From assembly GCA_020853105.1 (NCBI GenBank), contig JADYZM010000028.1:53994-117993 (forward strand): a stretch of DNA of 64,000 nucleotides. Reading direction: 5' to 3'. A program made the position numbers and the translations under genes. The notes below the pieces were generated by a model. The model ran no database searches and was not told the origin of the DNA. It was given only the letters and a program-made list of their open reading frames with translations. How positions within the stretch are numbered: position 1 is the first letter of the stretch; every line of letters begins with the position of its first letter. The DNA is from Flavobacteriales bacterium. GTDB taxonomy: Bacteria > Bacteroidota > Bacteroidia > Flavobacteriales_E > Vicingaceae. Positions 27,362 to 37,465 of the stretch are shown here, one piece after another.

Positions 27362-30300
27362 ATGCTAAAACTTCGCCTGAAAATAATCTTACCATTTCTT
27401 CTTTTTTTCAGTACCATTGCTTTATCCCAAAATAAGACTAATCCTTATTTTCAGCAGCATGTTGAGTACAACATTTCTGTAACTTTGAATGATAATTTGC
27501 ATGAACTTAACGCCAACCAAACAATCAAATACACAAACAATTCTCCGGACAAACTGGAATTGATTTATTTTCATTTATGGCCAAACGGTTACAAGAGCTA
27601 CAAAAGTGCTTTGAGCAAACAAAAATTAGAATCCGGTAGTACCGACCTTTATTTTGCAAAACAAGAAGAATTGGGTTTTATAGATGGATTAAACTTTACT
27701 TCATCAAATAAGAAATTGGAATGGGAATATGTTTATCCTGATGAAGATATTTGTAGGATATACTTGCCAGAAGCTTTACTACCTGGAGAAACTATAGAAA
27801 TTTCTACTCCATTTAGAGTAAAAATTCCAGTTGGAAAATTTTCCCGATTAGGACATATCGGCCAATCCTATCAAATTACTCAATGGTATCCAAAACCGGC
27901 AGTATATGACAGAGATGGTTGGCATGCAATGCCCTATTTGGATCAAGGAGAGTTTTATTCTGAATACGGAACTTTTGATGTAAAAATAACTTTACCAAAA
28001 AATTATGTTGTAGGTTCTACCGGAGATATAGTTGATGGTGAAGATGAGATAAACTGGCTTAATCAAAAGGTTGACAGCACAAGACGAATTACTGATTTTG
28101 TTTCTACAGATTTAAGTTTTCCTGAATCGAGCAGTTCGTTAAAAACTTTACATTTTCATCAAGAAAAGGTTCATGATTTTGCTTGGTTTGCCGACAAAAG
28201 ATATCATGTTTTAAAAGGTGAAGTAGAATTGCCCCACTCAAAAGAAAAAGTTACTACTTGGGCAATGTTTACTAACAATGAAGCTGATTTATGGAAAAAT
28301 AGTATTGACTATTTAAACGACGCAATATATTATTACTCTTTATGGAATGGAGATTACCCATACAAACAAGTAACCGCAGTTGATGGAGCATTGAGTGCCG
28401 GTGGCGGCATGGAATATCCAAATGTAACAGTTATTGGAAACTCAGGAAATGCATTTGGTTTAGAAACCGTCATTATGCATGAGGTTGGACACAACTGGTT
28501 TTATGGAATATTAGGTTCAAATGAAAGGCTACACCCGTGGATGGATGAAGGTATAAATTCATTGAACGAAAACAGGTACATTGAAACCAAGTATCCAAAT
28601 AAAAAATTATTTGATTTGGGAAAAGACTCATCAGTTTCTGGGTTATCCAATTTTTTTGACTTAACAAAATATCCACACAAATGCTCATACGAGCTCATGT
28701 ATCTGATTAATGCAAAACGTAATCTTGATCAGCCTATTGAAGAGCATAGTGCCGAATACACCTCATTAAACTATGGTGGAATTGTTTATTCAAAAACAGC
28801 AATAGTGTTTGATTACTTAAAAGCATACTTAGGTAACGACATGTTTGACAATTGCATGCAAGAGTATTTTAACCGATGGAAATTCAAGCATCCTCAACCA
28901 AGTGATTTACGACAAGTTTTTGAAGATGTTACCAATAAAGACTTGGGTTGGTTTTTTGATGATATTATAAAAACAACAAAAAAAATAGATTATAAAATAA
29001 TATCTGCCAAGCCAGACACTTCAAATCCAGAAAATATCTTAATTAAGATAAAAAATAAAGGAGGAATCAATGGTCCTTTTTCTATTTCAGGAATTAAAGA
29101 TTCACAATTAAAAACTACACAGTGGTACGAGCCAATTGGAAAAAAAGCATTTGTACCATTTAAAAAAGAAGAATATGATTCATATAGGATTGATGCTCAA
29201 CTAGAAATTCCTGAAATATCAAGAAAAAATAACACCTTAAAAAGTTCTGGTTTGTTCAAAAGAATGGAACCCATCAGATTTCAATTGATAGGAAGTTTAG
29301 AAAACCCAGATAAAACACAACTTTTCTTCTCACCAATTGTAGGGTGGAACAGCAACGATAAATTCATGCTCGGAACAGCTATATATAATTCAGTCATTCC
29401 GAGTAAGAAATTTGAATACATTATCTCTCCCATGTATGCTTTTGGGTCAGAAAAAGTGAATGGATATGCTTCTACTTTTTATCATTTCTATCCAAATCAA
29501 ATTTTTCAAGACATAAACTTTGGTGTTAAAACAGCTTCATTCAGTTATTTAGTGTTTAACAAACCGAACAGCGGCTCAATACAACCACTTAAATATTACA
29601 AACTTGCACCTCAAATCAACTTTGAGTTTAAAAAAGCAAGAGCAAGACAGTTTCATAGCTACTTTGCAAGTATTGAAAACACAAATATTTACGAAGAAAA
29701 AGCGAGGTTTTACAGGACGCCCGATAATACTCTTAAGTACGAATTAAATCTCGAACAATTCTATGTAAATCAGTTGACATTAGGCGTTTTGAGCAAAAAT
29801 CCTATCAATCCTTATAATGCTTCAATTAACATTCAACAATCAGAAAAATTTTTAAAAATTAATATAGAGGCAAATTATAAATTTGCATACAAGAAAAAGA
29901 ACAGTGGCTTAGATATTCGTTTTTTTATCGGACGGTTCTTATATAACGATAAAGCAAACACAAGATTTAACTATAATTTAAGCGGAAATTCTGATTACTT
30001 GTATAATCATATTTTGTTGGCAAGAAACACCATTAATGGTTTTTTAAATCAGCAGGCAATGATTAGTGATGGAGGATTTAAAAATTATACAACAACAAGT
30101 TCTTCAAATAAATGGTTGAATGCAATTAATTTAAAAACCACACTACCGGCACGTTTTATAGGTCTTTATGCTGATTTTGGTTTAACCGGATATACCACTA
30201 AAAATTACAAAGGTGATGAAGTTGATGAAGCCTCTGATATTACTTATGGATTTGGAACAACTTTAATTCTATTTCCTGATATGTTTGAAATCTATTTTCC

Positions 30301-30415
30301 AATTAAACTTTCAAGCGATTTGAATCAATTGAAATATATGGAAACTGTTCGGTTTATGTTGAATTTAAACCTGGTTAAACCTTTTGAAAGGATTAGAAAC
30401 CTACAAGTAAATTAA
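27362..30415 (+). CDS. M1-family zinc metallopeptidase with C-terminal beta-rich extension
   Basis: The 1017-aa protein has a signal peptide (about residues 1-22) and an M1 catalytic module: the substrate-recognition motif GGGMEYPNV (about 344-352) and HEVGHNWF with His373, Glu374, His377 and the third ligand Glu396 in WMDEGINSLNE, exactly the 18-residue spacing. This predicts an aminopeptidase active outside the cytoplasm. The last 380 residues or so are repeated beta segments rich in aromatic residues, reminiscent of an outer-membrane barrel. It follows udk after 3 bases and precedes lpxH by 18 bases. Confidence 0.88.
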   Translation: MLKLRLKIILPFLLFFSTIALSQNKTNPYFQQHVEYNISVTLNDNLHELNANQTIKYTNNSPDKLELIYFHLWPNGYKSYKSALSKQKLESGSTDLYFAKQEELGFIDGLNFTSSNKKLEWEYVYPDEDICRIYLPEALLPGETIEISTPFRVKIPVGKFSRLGHIGQSYQITQWYPKPAVYDRDGWHAMPYLDQGEFYSEYGTFDVKITLPKNYVVGSTGDIVDGEDEINWLNQKVDSTRRITDFVSTDLSFPESSSSLKTLHFHQEKVHDFAWFADKRYHVLKGEVELPHSKEKVTTWAMFTNNEADLWKNSIDYLNDAIYYYSLWNGDYPYKQVTAVDGALSAGGGMEYPNVTVIGNSGNAFGLETVIMHEVGHNWFYGILGSNERLHPWMDEGINSLNENRYIETKYPNKKLFDLGKDSSVSGLSNFFDLTKYPHKCSYELMYLINAKRNLDQPIEEHSAEYTSLNYGGIVYSKTAIVFDYLKAYLGNDMFDNCMQEYFNRWKFKHPQPSDLRQVFEDVTNKDLGWFFDDIIKTTKKIDYKIISAKPDTSNPENILIKIKNKGGINGPFSISGIKDSQLKTTQWYEPIGKKAFVPFKKEEYDSYRIDAQLEIPEISRKNNTLKSSGLFKRMEPIRFQLIGSLENPDKTQLFFSPIVGWNSNDKFMLGTAIYNSVIPSKKFEYIISPMYAFGSEKVNGYASTFYHFYPNQIFQDINFGVKTASFSYLVFNKPNSGSIQPLKYYKLAPQINFEFKKARARQFHSYFASIENTNIYEEKARFYRTPDNTLKYELNLEQFYVNQLTLGVLSKNPINPYNASINIQQSEKFLKINIEANYKFAYKKKNSGLDIRFFIGRFLYNDKANTRFNYNLSGNSDYLYNHILLARNTINGFLNQQAMISDGGFKNYTTTSSSNKWLNAINLKTTLPARFIGLYADFGLTGYTTKNYKGDEVDEASDITYGFGTTLILFPDMFEIYFPIKLSSDLNQLKYMETVRFMLNLNLVKPFERIRNLQVN

Positions 30416-30433
30416 TTACTACCTTCGTGAAAT

Positions 30434-31183
30434 ATGCAAAACAGAACCAAAATATATTTTGCTTCCGACTTTCATTTGGGAGCACCAAACGAAACCGAAA
30501 GTAAAACAAGAGAAAAAAATATTGTGAACTGGTTAGATTCTATCAAGGTAGATGCAAAAGAAATTTATTTGGTCGGCGATGTTTTTGATTTTTGGTTTGA
30601 GTATAAACACTCTATTCCGAAAGGATTTGTAAGACTTCAAGGTAAAATTTCTGAATTAACCGATAGTGGCATCATCATTTATTGGTTTACAGGAAACCAC
30701 GACATGTGGATTTTTGATTATATCCCCAAAGAATTGGGAGTACAATTGGTTAGAGATAACGTAGTGAAGACTATTAACGGAAAAAAATTCTTTATTGGTC
30801 ACGGAGATGGCTTAGGACCTGGAGACCATGGTTATAAACTCATCAAAAAAATATTTGCAAACAAACTTTGCCAATGGGCATTTGCAAGAATTCATCCTAA
30901 CCTGGGAATTGGAATAGCAAATTTTTGGAGCAGAAGTAGTAGAAAATTAAATGCTGAACATGATGAAAAATTTTTAGGCGAAGAAAACGAGTGGCTTGTA
31001 ATCTTTTCGAAAGAATATTTGAAGAAGGAACACATCGATTATTTTATTTTTGGGCATAGACATCTCCCACTTGAAATTAAACTAAACGAGAAATCAACCT
31101 ATATAAATTTAGGGGAATGGATTAAATACAATCCTTATGCAGTTTTTGATGGTAATGATTTAAGTTTAAAGTATTTCAAATAA
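30434..31183 (+). CDS. lpxH: UDP-2,3-diacylglucosamine diphosphatase (LpxH-type)
   Basis: The 249-aa metallophosphoesterase cleaves UDP-2,3-diacylglucosamine to lipid X in lipid A synthesis. Metal-site motifs are SDFHLGAPN, VGDVFDFWFEY, TGNHDMWIFDYIP, GHGDGLGPGDHGYK and FGHRHLPLEI, in the order of the calcineurin-like fold; the FWFEY and GHRH patterns are those of LpxH in Bacteroidota. Length is normal. A TACCTTCG sequence, close to the TAnnTTTG box, lies just 6 bases before the ATG. It shares the cluster with lpxK six kilobases upstream, so two lipid A steps lie in one run. Confidence 0.88.
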   Translation: MQNRTKIYFASDFHLGAPNETESKTREKNIVNWLDSIKVDAKEIYLVGDVFDFWFEYKHSIPKGFVRLQGKISELTDSGIIIYWFTGNHDMWIFDYIPKELGVQLVRDNVVKTINGKKFFIGHGDGLGPGDHGYKLIKKIFANKLCQWAFARIHPNLGIGIANFWSRSSRKLNAEHDEKFLGEENEWLVIFSKEYLKKEHIDYFIFGHRHLPLEIKLNEKSTYINLGEWIKYNPYAVFDGNDLSLKYFK

Positions 31184-31198
31184 GTTCACTTTTATAAC

Positions 31199-31206
31199 TA
31201 TATTTG
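31199..31206 (+). promoter_or_regulatory. Putative -7 box directly before the MerR gene
   Basis: TATATTTG matches the Bacteroidota -7 element; only 5 bases separate it from the ATG at 31212, so any transcript from it would be leaderless or nearly so. A -33 TTG is not obvious. Confidence 0.4.
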
Positions 31207-31211
31207 TTTCA

Positions 31212-31532
31212 ATGTCTGAATCCAAATTATATTACTCAATAGGAGAAGTATCTAAAATGTTAGGTGTTAATGCATCTTTAATCCGCTTTTGGGAAAAAGA
31301 ATTTGAAATATTAAAACCTAAAAAAAACACAAAGGGGAATCGTTCGTTCACATCACAAGATATTGAAAATTTGAAATTTATTTACCACTTGGTTAAAGAA
31401 AAAGGTTATACACTTGAAGGGGCAAAAAATATGTTAAAAACGTATCGTTTTCAAGCGAAGGAAAACTACGATATTATAAAATCACTTGAAGATATTAAAA
31501 GATTCTTGATAGAACTAAAAGAGGAGCTATAA
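31212..31532 (+). CDS. Short MerR-family transcriptional regulator
   Basis: A 106-aa DNA-binding protein consisting almost only of the MerR winged helix: YYSIGEVSKMLGVNASLIRFWEKEF (helix-turn-helix, residues 7-31), then RSFTSQDIENLKFIYHLVKEKGYTLEGAKNML (wing and second helix). No effector-binding domain follows, only a short helical tail for dimerisation. Such minimal MerR proteins are common near lpxH or M23 peptidase genes in Bacteroidota, with unknown targets. Its last codons form one arm of a terminator and its stop codon lies in the loop. Confidence 0.9.
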   Translation: MSESKLYYSIGEVSKMLGVNASLIRFWEKEFEILKPKKNTKGNRSFTSQDIENLKFIYHLVKEKGYTLEGAKNMLKTYRFQAKENYDIIKSLEDIKRFLIELKEEL

Positions 31533-31550
31533 AGCTCCTCCTTTTTTTTT
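31521..31550 (+). terminator. Rho-independent terminator overlapping the MerR gene end
   Basis: GAGGAGCT and AGCTCCTC are perfect arms around a 4-base loop, followed by nine T residues. The TAA stop of the MerR gene occupies the loop. It closes the lpxK-to-merR cluster; the secreted protein gene on the other strand ends 11 bases later. Confidence 0.9.
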
Positions 31551-31560
31551 GCATTCAGAA

Positions 31561-33948
31561 CTAAAGTTTAACTATCTTCTTTACAACGTAGTTTTTATTA
31601 TTATCAGAAATGCTGATGAAATAAACTCCGTTTTTATAATTATTTGACAATTGAATTGTTTCTTGATTCATGGTGTTCACTTGCTCGACAACTTTTCCTG
31701 CAATATCCATAATTTGAATATTCAGTTTACTTGATTTTATTTGTTGAGGTATTTTGATAGTTAAAAAAGTACTAAATGGGTTAGGGTATATTTCAAAATC
31801 TTGGAAAGTTAAAATTTCATCATCTCCAACAGCACCATTAGTAATTTCAAATTTATCAAATCCGCCCTCAGCAACATGTGGTGATGCATTCAAATCACTA
31901 ACAGATACAGAAATTCTCATATTATTTGTTGGTGTTAAATAATCAGAAATTTTAAATGACTTGTTTACCCAACTTGAAACACCTGGTGTAGCAAGAGTAA
32001 CGGTTTCAATAGTAACATTTGTTGAGCCGTTATCCAACTTAACAAGTAGTCTATCATTTGGAGCACCTGAACCACCACCATTAAAAAACCATCTGAAATA
32101 ATTTACATACGGTTCCGAATAAGATGTTAAATCAAACACAGGTGATGTTATTATGGTTTCACCCCCATCTACATCATCATCTCCTGCTGAACCTCCGCCA
32201 TTTCCAGTAACATAAGCCTCTTCATTACAATCAGTTGTAACATCAACTTCAGGGTTGGATTGAGATGAGTTTAACATTGTTCCAGATGGTTCTCCTCTAA
32301 ACCAAAGTCCATCGGTAGCAGTTCCTGTTCTGGTCCAACTAAAATCAAATGAAAAATCGTCATAATACCCTTGGTTTAATTCGATTGTATAAGTATTATT
32401 TGCTCCATTGACTAAAATATTTTGTTCACATTTAGTAATATACCCCCATTTTCCGGCAGTAATGGTATATGTAGCTTCAGTAAAATTATTAAACACATAT
32501 ACGCCAGAAGCATTGGCTGTAACTGTATTTGTATATCCTGAATTATATACCTTAATTTGAGCATTTGGAACAGGATTTTGAGTTTGTGCATCAATTACGT
32601 TGACTTGAAATTGGAAAGGAACTAAAGGTTTTAATTGAACATTCAATAAAGTTGGATCACAAGTTAATGAGTTTAAACTAACTCCTGTTATTGTTTTTGA
32701 TTCGTATCCTGATTTTGTAAAGGATATATCATAAGTACCTGTTTGAGCTATACCTATTTGATATTCTCCAATAACATTTGAATTTGAATTAATTGCAGTA
32801 GAAACAATATTAACTAAGACACCATTTATTGGTGATGCAGTTACTGAATCTGTTACAATTCCCTCTAATTTTTGAGCTCTGGTATAATTAACATCTAAAA
32901 TAAAAAGTCCATTTTCAATATCACTTGCAATTATATTTCCAGAAGGGAAATATGGGAAAACACCCCAACAGCCGTTAAATCCATTACCAGACATAGAAGG
33001 AGAAGTGTCATAATTTCCAACTTCAACCATATTTGTTGGATCACAAACATCATGTACAGTTACTCCGTCGCGATAGTATGAAGTGATGGCATAATTATTC
33101 AAAAAATATGTGTTGTGAGGAATTACCATTGAGCCAGGGTTAGATTGCACCCTGTCCAACTCAGTAATATTATTTATATCACTTACATCATAAGCTGTAA
33201 CAAAAGAATTGCTTTCCTCATCAGTTGTAAACAAAGTTGTTCCTTCATCATTAATCCAAGTATTATGAGTAAAAACATTAGGAGTTATTTGAGTAACCCA
33301 AGTTTGAGGGTTTGCTTTATTCGAAACATCAACTACAATAAAAAAACCATCATTAATTGCTGCTGCCCACAATGTATCTCCCCTCACATAGCCATCATGA
33401 ACATAAAAATCATCATAAGTGCCAACCTCAAAATTTGGGTCTGAAATAGGTTTGTTTAGGTCTAAAATGATTGTATTTTTTGGGTTGCTTTTGTTATCTG
33501 AACCAAAAAGGTAACAGTAACCGTTTTCATCGATAAAAACGGTGTGTGCAGTAGTGAAAGGAAAATTATTTCCTGTATAATTTACAAAAGATAAAGAATT
33601 AGAGCCTGGTAGCGGAGATAAATCAATTATCATTAAACCATCATCACCTTCATTAGTAATATATGCCTTATCTTGGTAAACTTTTACCTCTCGCCATATC
33701 GTGCTGACTCCGGTTGCAAAATAAATCTGAGTAGGGTTTGCTGGGTCAGTAACGTCAACAACAGCAACACCTTCTTCCATACCCACAATTGCATATTCAT
33801 TGCCCATTTCATCAACATAACCCCAGAGATTAGCTAAATCACCTTTTCCGGGAAAAGTTAACTGCCCTAATTTACTCATATTCAGTTGTGAAAATGAAGG
33901 TTGAAAAAGGAATACAAAAATGAAACCGATTATTATCTTTTTTAACAT
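31561..33948 (-). CDS. Choice-of-anchor B family secreted protein with T9SS type A sorting domain
   Basis: The 795-aa protein has a signal peptide, then a propeller of LVIVD-like repeats (GYVDEMGNEYAIVGMEEGVAVVDVTDPANP, AYITNEGDDGLMIIDLS), which is the choice-of-anchor B pattern (about residues 25-350). Two carboxypeptidase-regulatory-like domains follow (LEGIVTDSVTASPINGVLVNI, VNVIDAQTQNPVPNAQIKVY), then a jelly-roll-like segment (about 545-700) and a C-terminal sorting domain (FEIYPNPFST, NGVYFISISDNNKNYVVKKIVKL). T9SS export and cell-surface attachment or release is expected. The role is unknown; such proteins often bind metal or partner proteins. Confidence 0.88.
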   Translation of the reverse strand: MLKKIIIGFIFVFLFQPSFSQLNMSKLGQLTFPGKGDLANLWGYVDEMGNEYAIVGMEEGVAVVDVTDPANPTQIYFATGVSTIWREVKVYQDKAYITNEGDDGLMIIDLSPLPGSNSLSFVNYTGNNFPFTTAHTVFIDENGYCYLFGSDNKSNPKNTIILDLNKPISDPNFEVGTYDDFYVHDGYVRGDTLWAAAINDGFFIVVDVSNKANPQTWVTQITPNVFTHNTWINDEGTTLFTTDEESNSFVTAYDVSDINNITELDRVQSNPGSMVIPHNTYFLNNYAITSYYRDGVTVHDVCDPTNMVEVGNYDTSPSMSGNGFNGCWGVFPYFPSGNIIASDIENGLFILDVNYTRAQKLEGIVTDSVTASPINGVLVNIVSTAINSNSNVIGEYQIGIAQTGTYDISFTKSGYESKTITGVSLNSLTCDPTLLNVQLKPLVPFQFQVNVIDAQTQNPVPNAQIKVYNSGYTNTVTANASGVYVFNNFTEATYTITAGKWGYITKCEQNILVNGANNTYTIELNQGYYDDFSFDFSWTRTGTATDGLWFRGEPSGTMLNSSQSNPEVDVTTDCNEEAYVTGNGGGSAGDDDVDGGETIITSPVFDLTSYSEPYVNYFRWFFNGGGSGAPNDRLLVKLDNGSTNVTIETVTLATPGVSSWVNKSFKISDYLTPTNNMRISVSVSDLNASPHVAEGGFDKFEITNGAVGDDEILTFQDFEIYPNPFSTFLTIKIPQQIKSSKLNIQIMDIAGKVVEQVNTMNQETIQLSNNYKNGVYFISISDNNKNYVVKKIVKL

Positions 33949-34079
33949 AAATTTTAATTTTTTTTAAATAGGCAATAAATTTAAAGACAAAAGCATCTAA
34001 ATTTTTGAATTTATTGTCAAAATAATTGAAATCCTATTTTTTTGAGTTAAAAAATTGAAATCTTAATTTACTGAACAAA

Positions 34080-35921
34080 TTATTCAATAATCTTGATTTG
34101 ATTATCAGAATATTCAACTATTCTTACATAGGTGTTTTCGTATCCACTTTCAATTCCTGTTTTAAAGAAATTAAATTGTGTTGAAATTTGATTTGAATTT
34201 ATTTTTTCACCTTGAAATACCTTACCACTTTGAATCAAATTTGTTCCAAAATATGATGCAATATCAAATCCCAAAAAGGAAATAAAAGATGGGTAAGTTT
34301 CGGTTTTTTCGTAATATTTTTTAATCATTGCTTTTGTTGATTCTTTTTCATAATCAACAAACTGGCTAATCGGTAGATGAACATTTAATGTATTAAAATA
34401 TTCTAAATCAATATTCTCAAGATTATACCATTCCTCAAGACCAATAAGGGTGATTCTTGTATTGCTATATTCTTTCAACTTGAGTTTTGATATTAACCCG
34501 GTGAAAAGATTGGTAAGAAATACTGTATTGTTTGTGGGTATAAAAATAACATTATTCATATCTGTTCTAATTTGAGCAACAATATCTTCATTTTTTGATA
34601 CAACGAGTTTTTTTACTGATGAATATCTAGAGGTATCTGTTTTTTTGAGCAAAATTGAGTTATATTCTTTTATAAAAACATCAGCTAAAACACTCTCTGC
34701 ATTGGTTTGGTATTGAACTGCTATTATATTATCTCGACTGAAGCTATCAACAACTAACTTGGCAATATGTTGAATAGACGATGTCTTTGAGGAAACAACT
34801 TTGAAGATATTGTCATTCCCAAGTAGAATTTTATTGGTTTGTTTTACAGGAGAAACTATCGGAATATTATGTTTTCCTGCAAACTTTGCCGCTTTCTCAA
34901 AATTTACCGGATAAAGAGGACCTATGATTAAATCCATTTGTTTTAATTCAGATTTAGAAAGGATTTTTTCAGTTTCTAATGAGTCTAATCCTTTTGAATC
35001 ATAAACAAATAATTCAAATTTGTTCTTTTCTGTTGAGATAGAATCTAAAGCAGTTAACACTCCTTGATAAAATTCAACGGCAAAAGTTGAACGTGGATAA
35101 ATTTTTTTCTTTTCTAGCACGGATACAGGAAGCTCTCTATTTTCCTCTATGTAAAAAGGAAGCAATAATGCAACTTTATAGATTGGTTTTACTCCTGGAT
35201 TGGATTGTTGAGACTTAATTTTTGTAGTGTCAACTGCAATTGAATTTAATCCTTTGGGGTTTAGGTTTAAAATGTGGCTTGATTCCGATTTTATGATGGG
35301 TATAAAAATAGTTTGATCAACTTTAAGCCCTTCTTTCAATCCGTTATTTACAATTTTAATAGAATCTACACTAACGTTATATAGTTTGCTCAAAGAGTAT
35401 AATGTTTCTCCTTGTTTGACTTGATGATTCAAATAGTTTATTTGTGGATTGTTCTCTTTAATATCGGGCTGCTGTTGTTTTAACTGCTTTATCGGAATTT
35501 TTACCTCTTGCCCTTCTTTTATTCCAAATTCATCAATCTCTGGATTTAATGCAATAATATCGTTTTGCTGAATGTTGAATTCTTTTGCAAGTGAATATAA
35601 CGTTCTTCCTTTTTCAACTTTATGAATAAGATAATTTCCATTTACAGGCTGAGTGCCAATACTTTCATCTTTTTTTACTGGAATAAAAATTTTTTCTCCC
35701 AAGCTAAGCCCGTCAGAAACTGAAGGGTTTTCTTTTTCAAGAATATCAATCGGAGTATTGAATTTTTTTGATATAAAATATAAAGTATTTCCAGGTTCAA
35801 CAACATGAATGTAGTAATTCTTGCCATTAATTTGATGAACTTCAAACTCGCTGTTTTGTGAAAATAGCGAATAAGAGGACATTAAATATATCAGAATGAA
35901 TATTAAATATTTTTTAGTCAT
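34080..35921 (-). CDS. LysM-repeat protein fused to periplasmic-binding-protein-like domain
   Basis: The protein has a signal peptide (MTKKYLIFILIYLMSSYSLFS) and three LysM peptidoglycan-binding motifs at about residues 36-81, 96-144 and 162-209 (VEPGNTLYFISKKFN, VEKGRTLYSLAKEFN, VKQGETLYSLSKLYN). After a linker, residues about 250-613 resemble a type 1 periplasmic binding fold (VALLLPFYIEENRELP, MDLIIGPLYPVNFEKAAKFA, IPIVSPVKQTN), the ABC-type amino-acid receptor or LpoA-like class. I take ATG 35921 because the upstream 20 residues in the track overlap the guaA end and lack a signal. A 10-base gap separates it from guaA, so they are likely co-transcribed. Binding of a cell-wall fragment is inferred, not shown. 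Confidence 0.8.
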   Translation of the reverse strand: MTKKYLIFILIYLMSSYSLFSQNSEFEVHQINGKNYYIHVVEPGNTLYFISKKFNTPIDILEKENPSVSDGLSLGEKIFIPVKKDESIGTQPVNGNYLIHKVEKGRTLYSLAKEFNIQQNDIIALNPEIDEFGIKEGQEVKIPIKQLKQQQPDIKENNPQINYLNHQVKQGETLYSLSKLYNVSVDSIKIVNNGLKEGLKVDQTIFIPIIKSESSHILNLNPKGLNSIAVDTTKIKSQQSNPGVKPIYKVALLLPFYIEENRELPVSVLEKKKIYPRSTFAVEFYQGVLTALDSISTEKNKFELFVYDSKGLDSLETEKILSKSELKQMDLIIGPLYPVNFEKAAKFAGKHNIPIVSPVKQTNKILLGNDNIFKVVSSKTSSIQHIAKLVVDSFSRDNIIAVQYQTNAESVLADVFIKEYNSILLKKTDTSRYSSVKKLVVSKNEDIVAQIRTDMNNVIFIPTNNTVFLTNLFTGLISKLKLKEYSNTRITLIGLEEWYNLENIDLEYFNTLNVHLPISQFVDYEKESTKAMIKKYYEKTETYPSFISFLGFDIASYFGTNLIQSGKVFQGEKINSNQISTQFNFFKTGIESGYENTYVRIVEYSDNQIKIIE

Positions 35922-35931
35922 CAACTTTGTA

Positions 35932-37461
35932 TTATTCCCACTCAATTGTCGCAGGCGGTTTTGAACTGATATCATATACAACTCGATTCACACCTTTAAC
36001 TTTATTTATTATTTCGTTTGAAATTTTAGCCAAAAATTCATACGGCAAATGACACCAGTCAGCAGTCATTCCATCAGTAGATTCAACAGCTCTAAGGGCA
36101 ACAACACGTTCATAAGTTCTTTCGTCTCCCATAACTCCAACGGATTGTATCGGTAGCAGAATTGCACCTGCTTGCCAAACCTTATCGTATAAATTTGATT
36201 TTTTCAATCCTTCAATAAAAATGTAGTCAACCTCCTGCAAAATTTGTACCTTTTCAGAAGTAATATCTCCCAAAATTCTAATTGCCAAACCAGGACCGGG
36301 AAATGGGTGTCGTCCAAGCAGGTTATCATTTAATCCTAACGTTTTCCCTACTCTTCTTACCTCATCTTTAAACAATAATCTTAACGGTTCAACAATTTTT
36401 AGTTTCATATAATCGGGCAATCCTCCAACATTATGATGAGATTTTATTGTAGATGACGGTCCACCAGTTGCAGAAACAGATTCAATAACATCAGGATAAA
36501 TTGTTCCTTGTGCCAACCATTTCACATCGCTAATTCTATTTGACTCTTCATCAAAAACTTCAATAAATGTTTTACCAATGGCTTTTCTTTTTTGTTCAGG
36601 ATCTGAAAGCCCATCTAGTGAATTATAGAATTTATCTTTTGCATTAACGCCTTTTACATTTAAACCAAGATGTTTGTACTGTTCCAACACATTTTCAAAT
36701 TCATTTTTTCTGAGAAGTCCATTGTCAACAAAAATGCAATACAGGTTAGTGCCTATCGCTTTATTAAGAAGCACAGCAGCAACAGTACTATCAACACCGC
36801 CCGACAAACCCAAAACTACTTTATCATTACCCAGTTGTGCTTTTAAATTTTCAACTGTTGATTCCACAAATGAGTTTGGTGTCCAATTTTGTTTACAGTT
36901 ACAGGTGTCAACAATAAAATTTTTCAATATTTGCAACCCATCTGTTGAATGATATACTTCCGGGTGAAACTGAATCGCATAGGTCTTTTCTCCAACAAAT
37001 TCATATCCGGCTATTTCAACATCTTTAGTACTTGCAATGATTTTAGTATTCTCAGGTAATTTTTTAATAGTATCCCCATGACTCATCCATACTTGAGATT
37101 TTAATGGAATATTTTTCATTAGCGGATGGCTTGATTCAACATAAGTCAAATTAGCTCTTCCGTATTCTCTGATTTTAGAAGGTAAAACTTCACCGCCATT
37201 GCTTTGAGCCAAATATTGAGCACCGTAACATATTCCTAACAAAGGCAGTTTTTTTCTAAAAAGAGTCAAGTCCGGTTTGGGCGAATTTTCATCTCGTACA
37301 GAAAATGGGCTACCAGAGAGAATAATTCCCTTAACGGTTTCATCTATCATAGGAATTTTATGAAACGGGTGAATCTCGCAATACACATTTAATTCCCTAA
37401 CTCTTCGGGCAATCAACTGTGTGTATTGTGAACCGAAATCAAAAATCAGAATTTTTTCCAT
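35932..37461 (-). CDS. guaA: GMP synthase (glutamine-hydrolysing)
   Basis: GuaA aminates XMP to GMP using glutamine and ATP. The N-terminal class I amidotransferase has [11 protein letters not shown] (catalytic Cys) and QFHPEVYHS (His and Glu); the ATP-pyrophosphatase domain has [15 protein letters not shown], and the dimerisation domain ends with the family's [17 protein letters not shown]. At 509 aa it is normal. ATG 37461 gives [15 protein letters not shown]; the track's seven extra residues (MIFYLCD) fall on a TATCTTTG promoter box, so they are rejected. It is followed by the LysM protein gene. Confidence 0.96.
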   Translation of the reverse strand: MEKILIFDFGSQYTQLIARRVRELNVYCEIHPFHKIPMIDETVKGIILSGSPFSVRDENSPKPDLTLFRKKLPLLGICYGAQYLAQSNGGEVLPSKIREYGRANLTYVESSHPLMKNIPLKSQVWMSHGDTIKKLPENTKIIASTKDVEIAGYEFVGEKTYAIQFHPEVYHSTDGLQILKNFIVDTCNCKQNWTPNSFVESTVENLKAQLGNDKVVLGLSGGVDSTVAAVLLNKAIGTNLYCIFVDNGLLRKNEFENVLEQYKHLGLNVKGVNAKDKFYNSLDGLSDPEQKRKAIGKTFIEVFDEESNRISDVKWLAQGTIYPDVIESVSATGGPSSTIKSHHNVGGLPDYMKLKIVEPLRLLFKDEVRRVGKTLGLNDNLLGRHPFPGPGLAIRILGDITSEKVQILQEVDYIFIEGLKKSNLYDKVWQAGAILLPIQSVGVMGDERTYERVVALRAVESTDGMTADWCHLPYEFLAKISNEIINKVKGVNRVVYDISSKPPATIEWE

Positions 37462-37465
37462 GTCG

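Noticed and set aside
33145-33444. 99-aa plus-strand ORF
   Set aside because: Antisense to the choice-of-anchor B protein; Ile/Cys/Asn-rich and without any domain.
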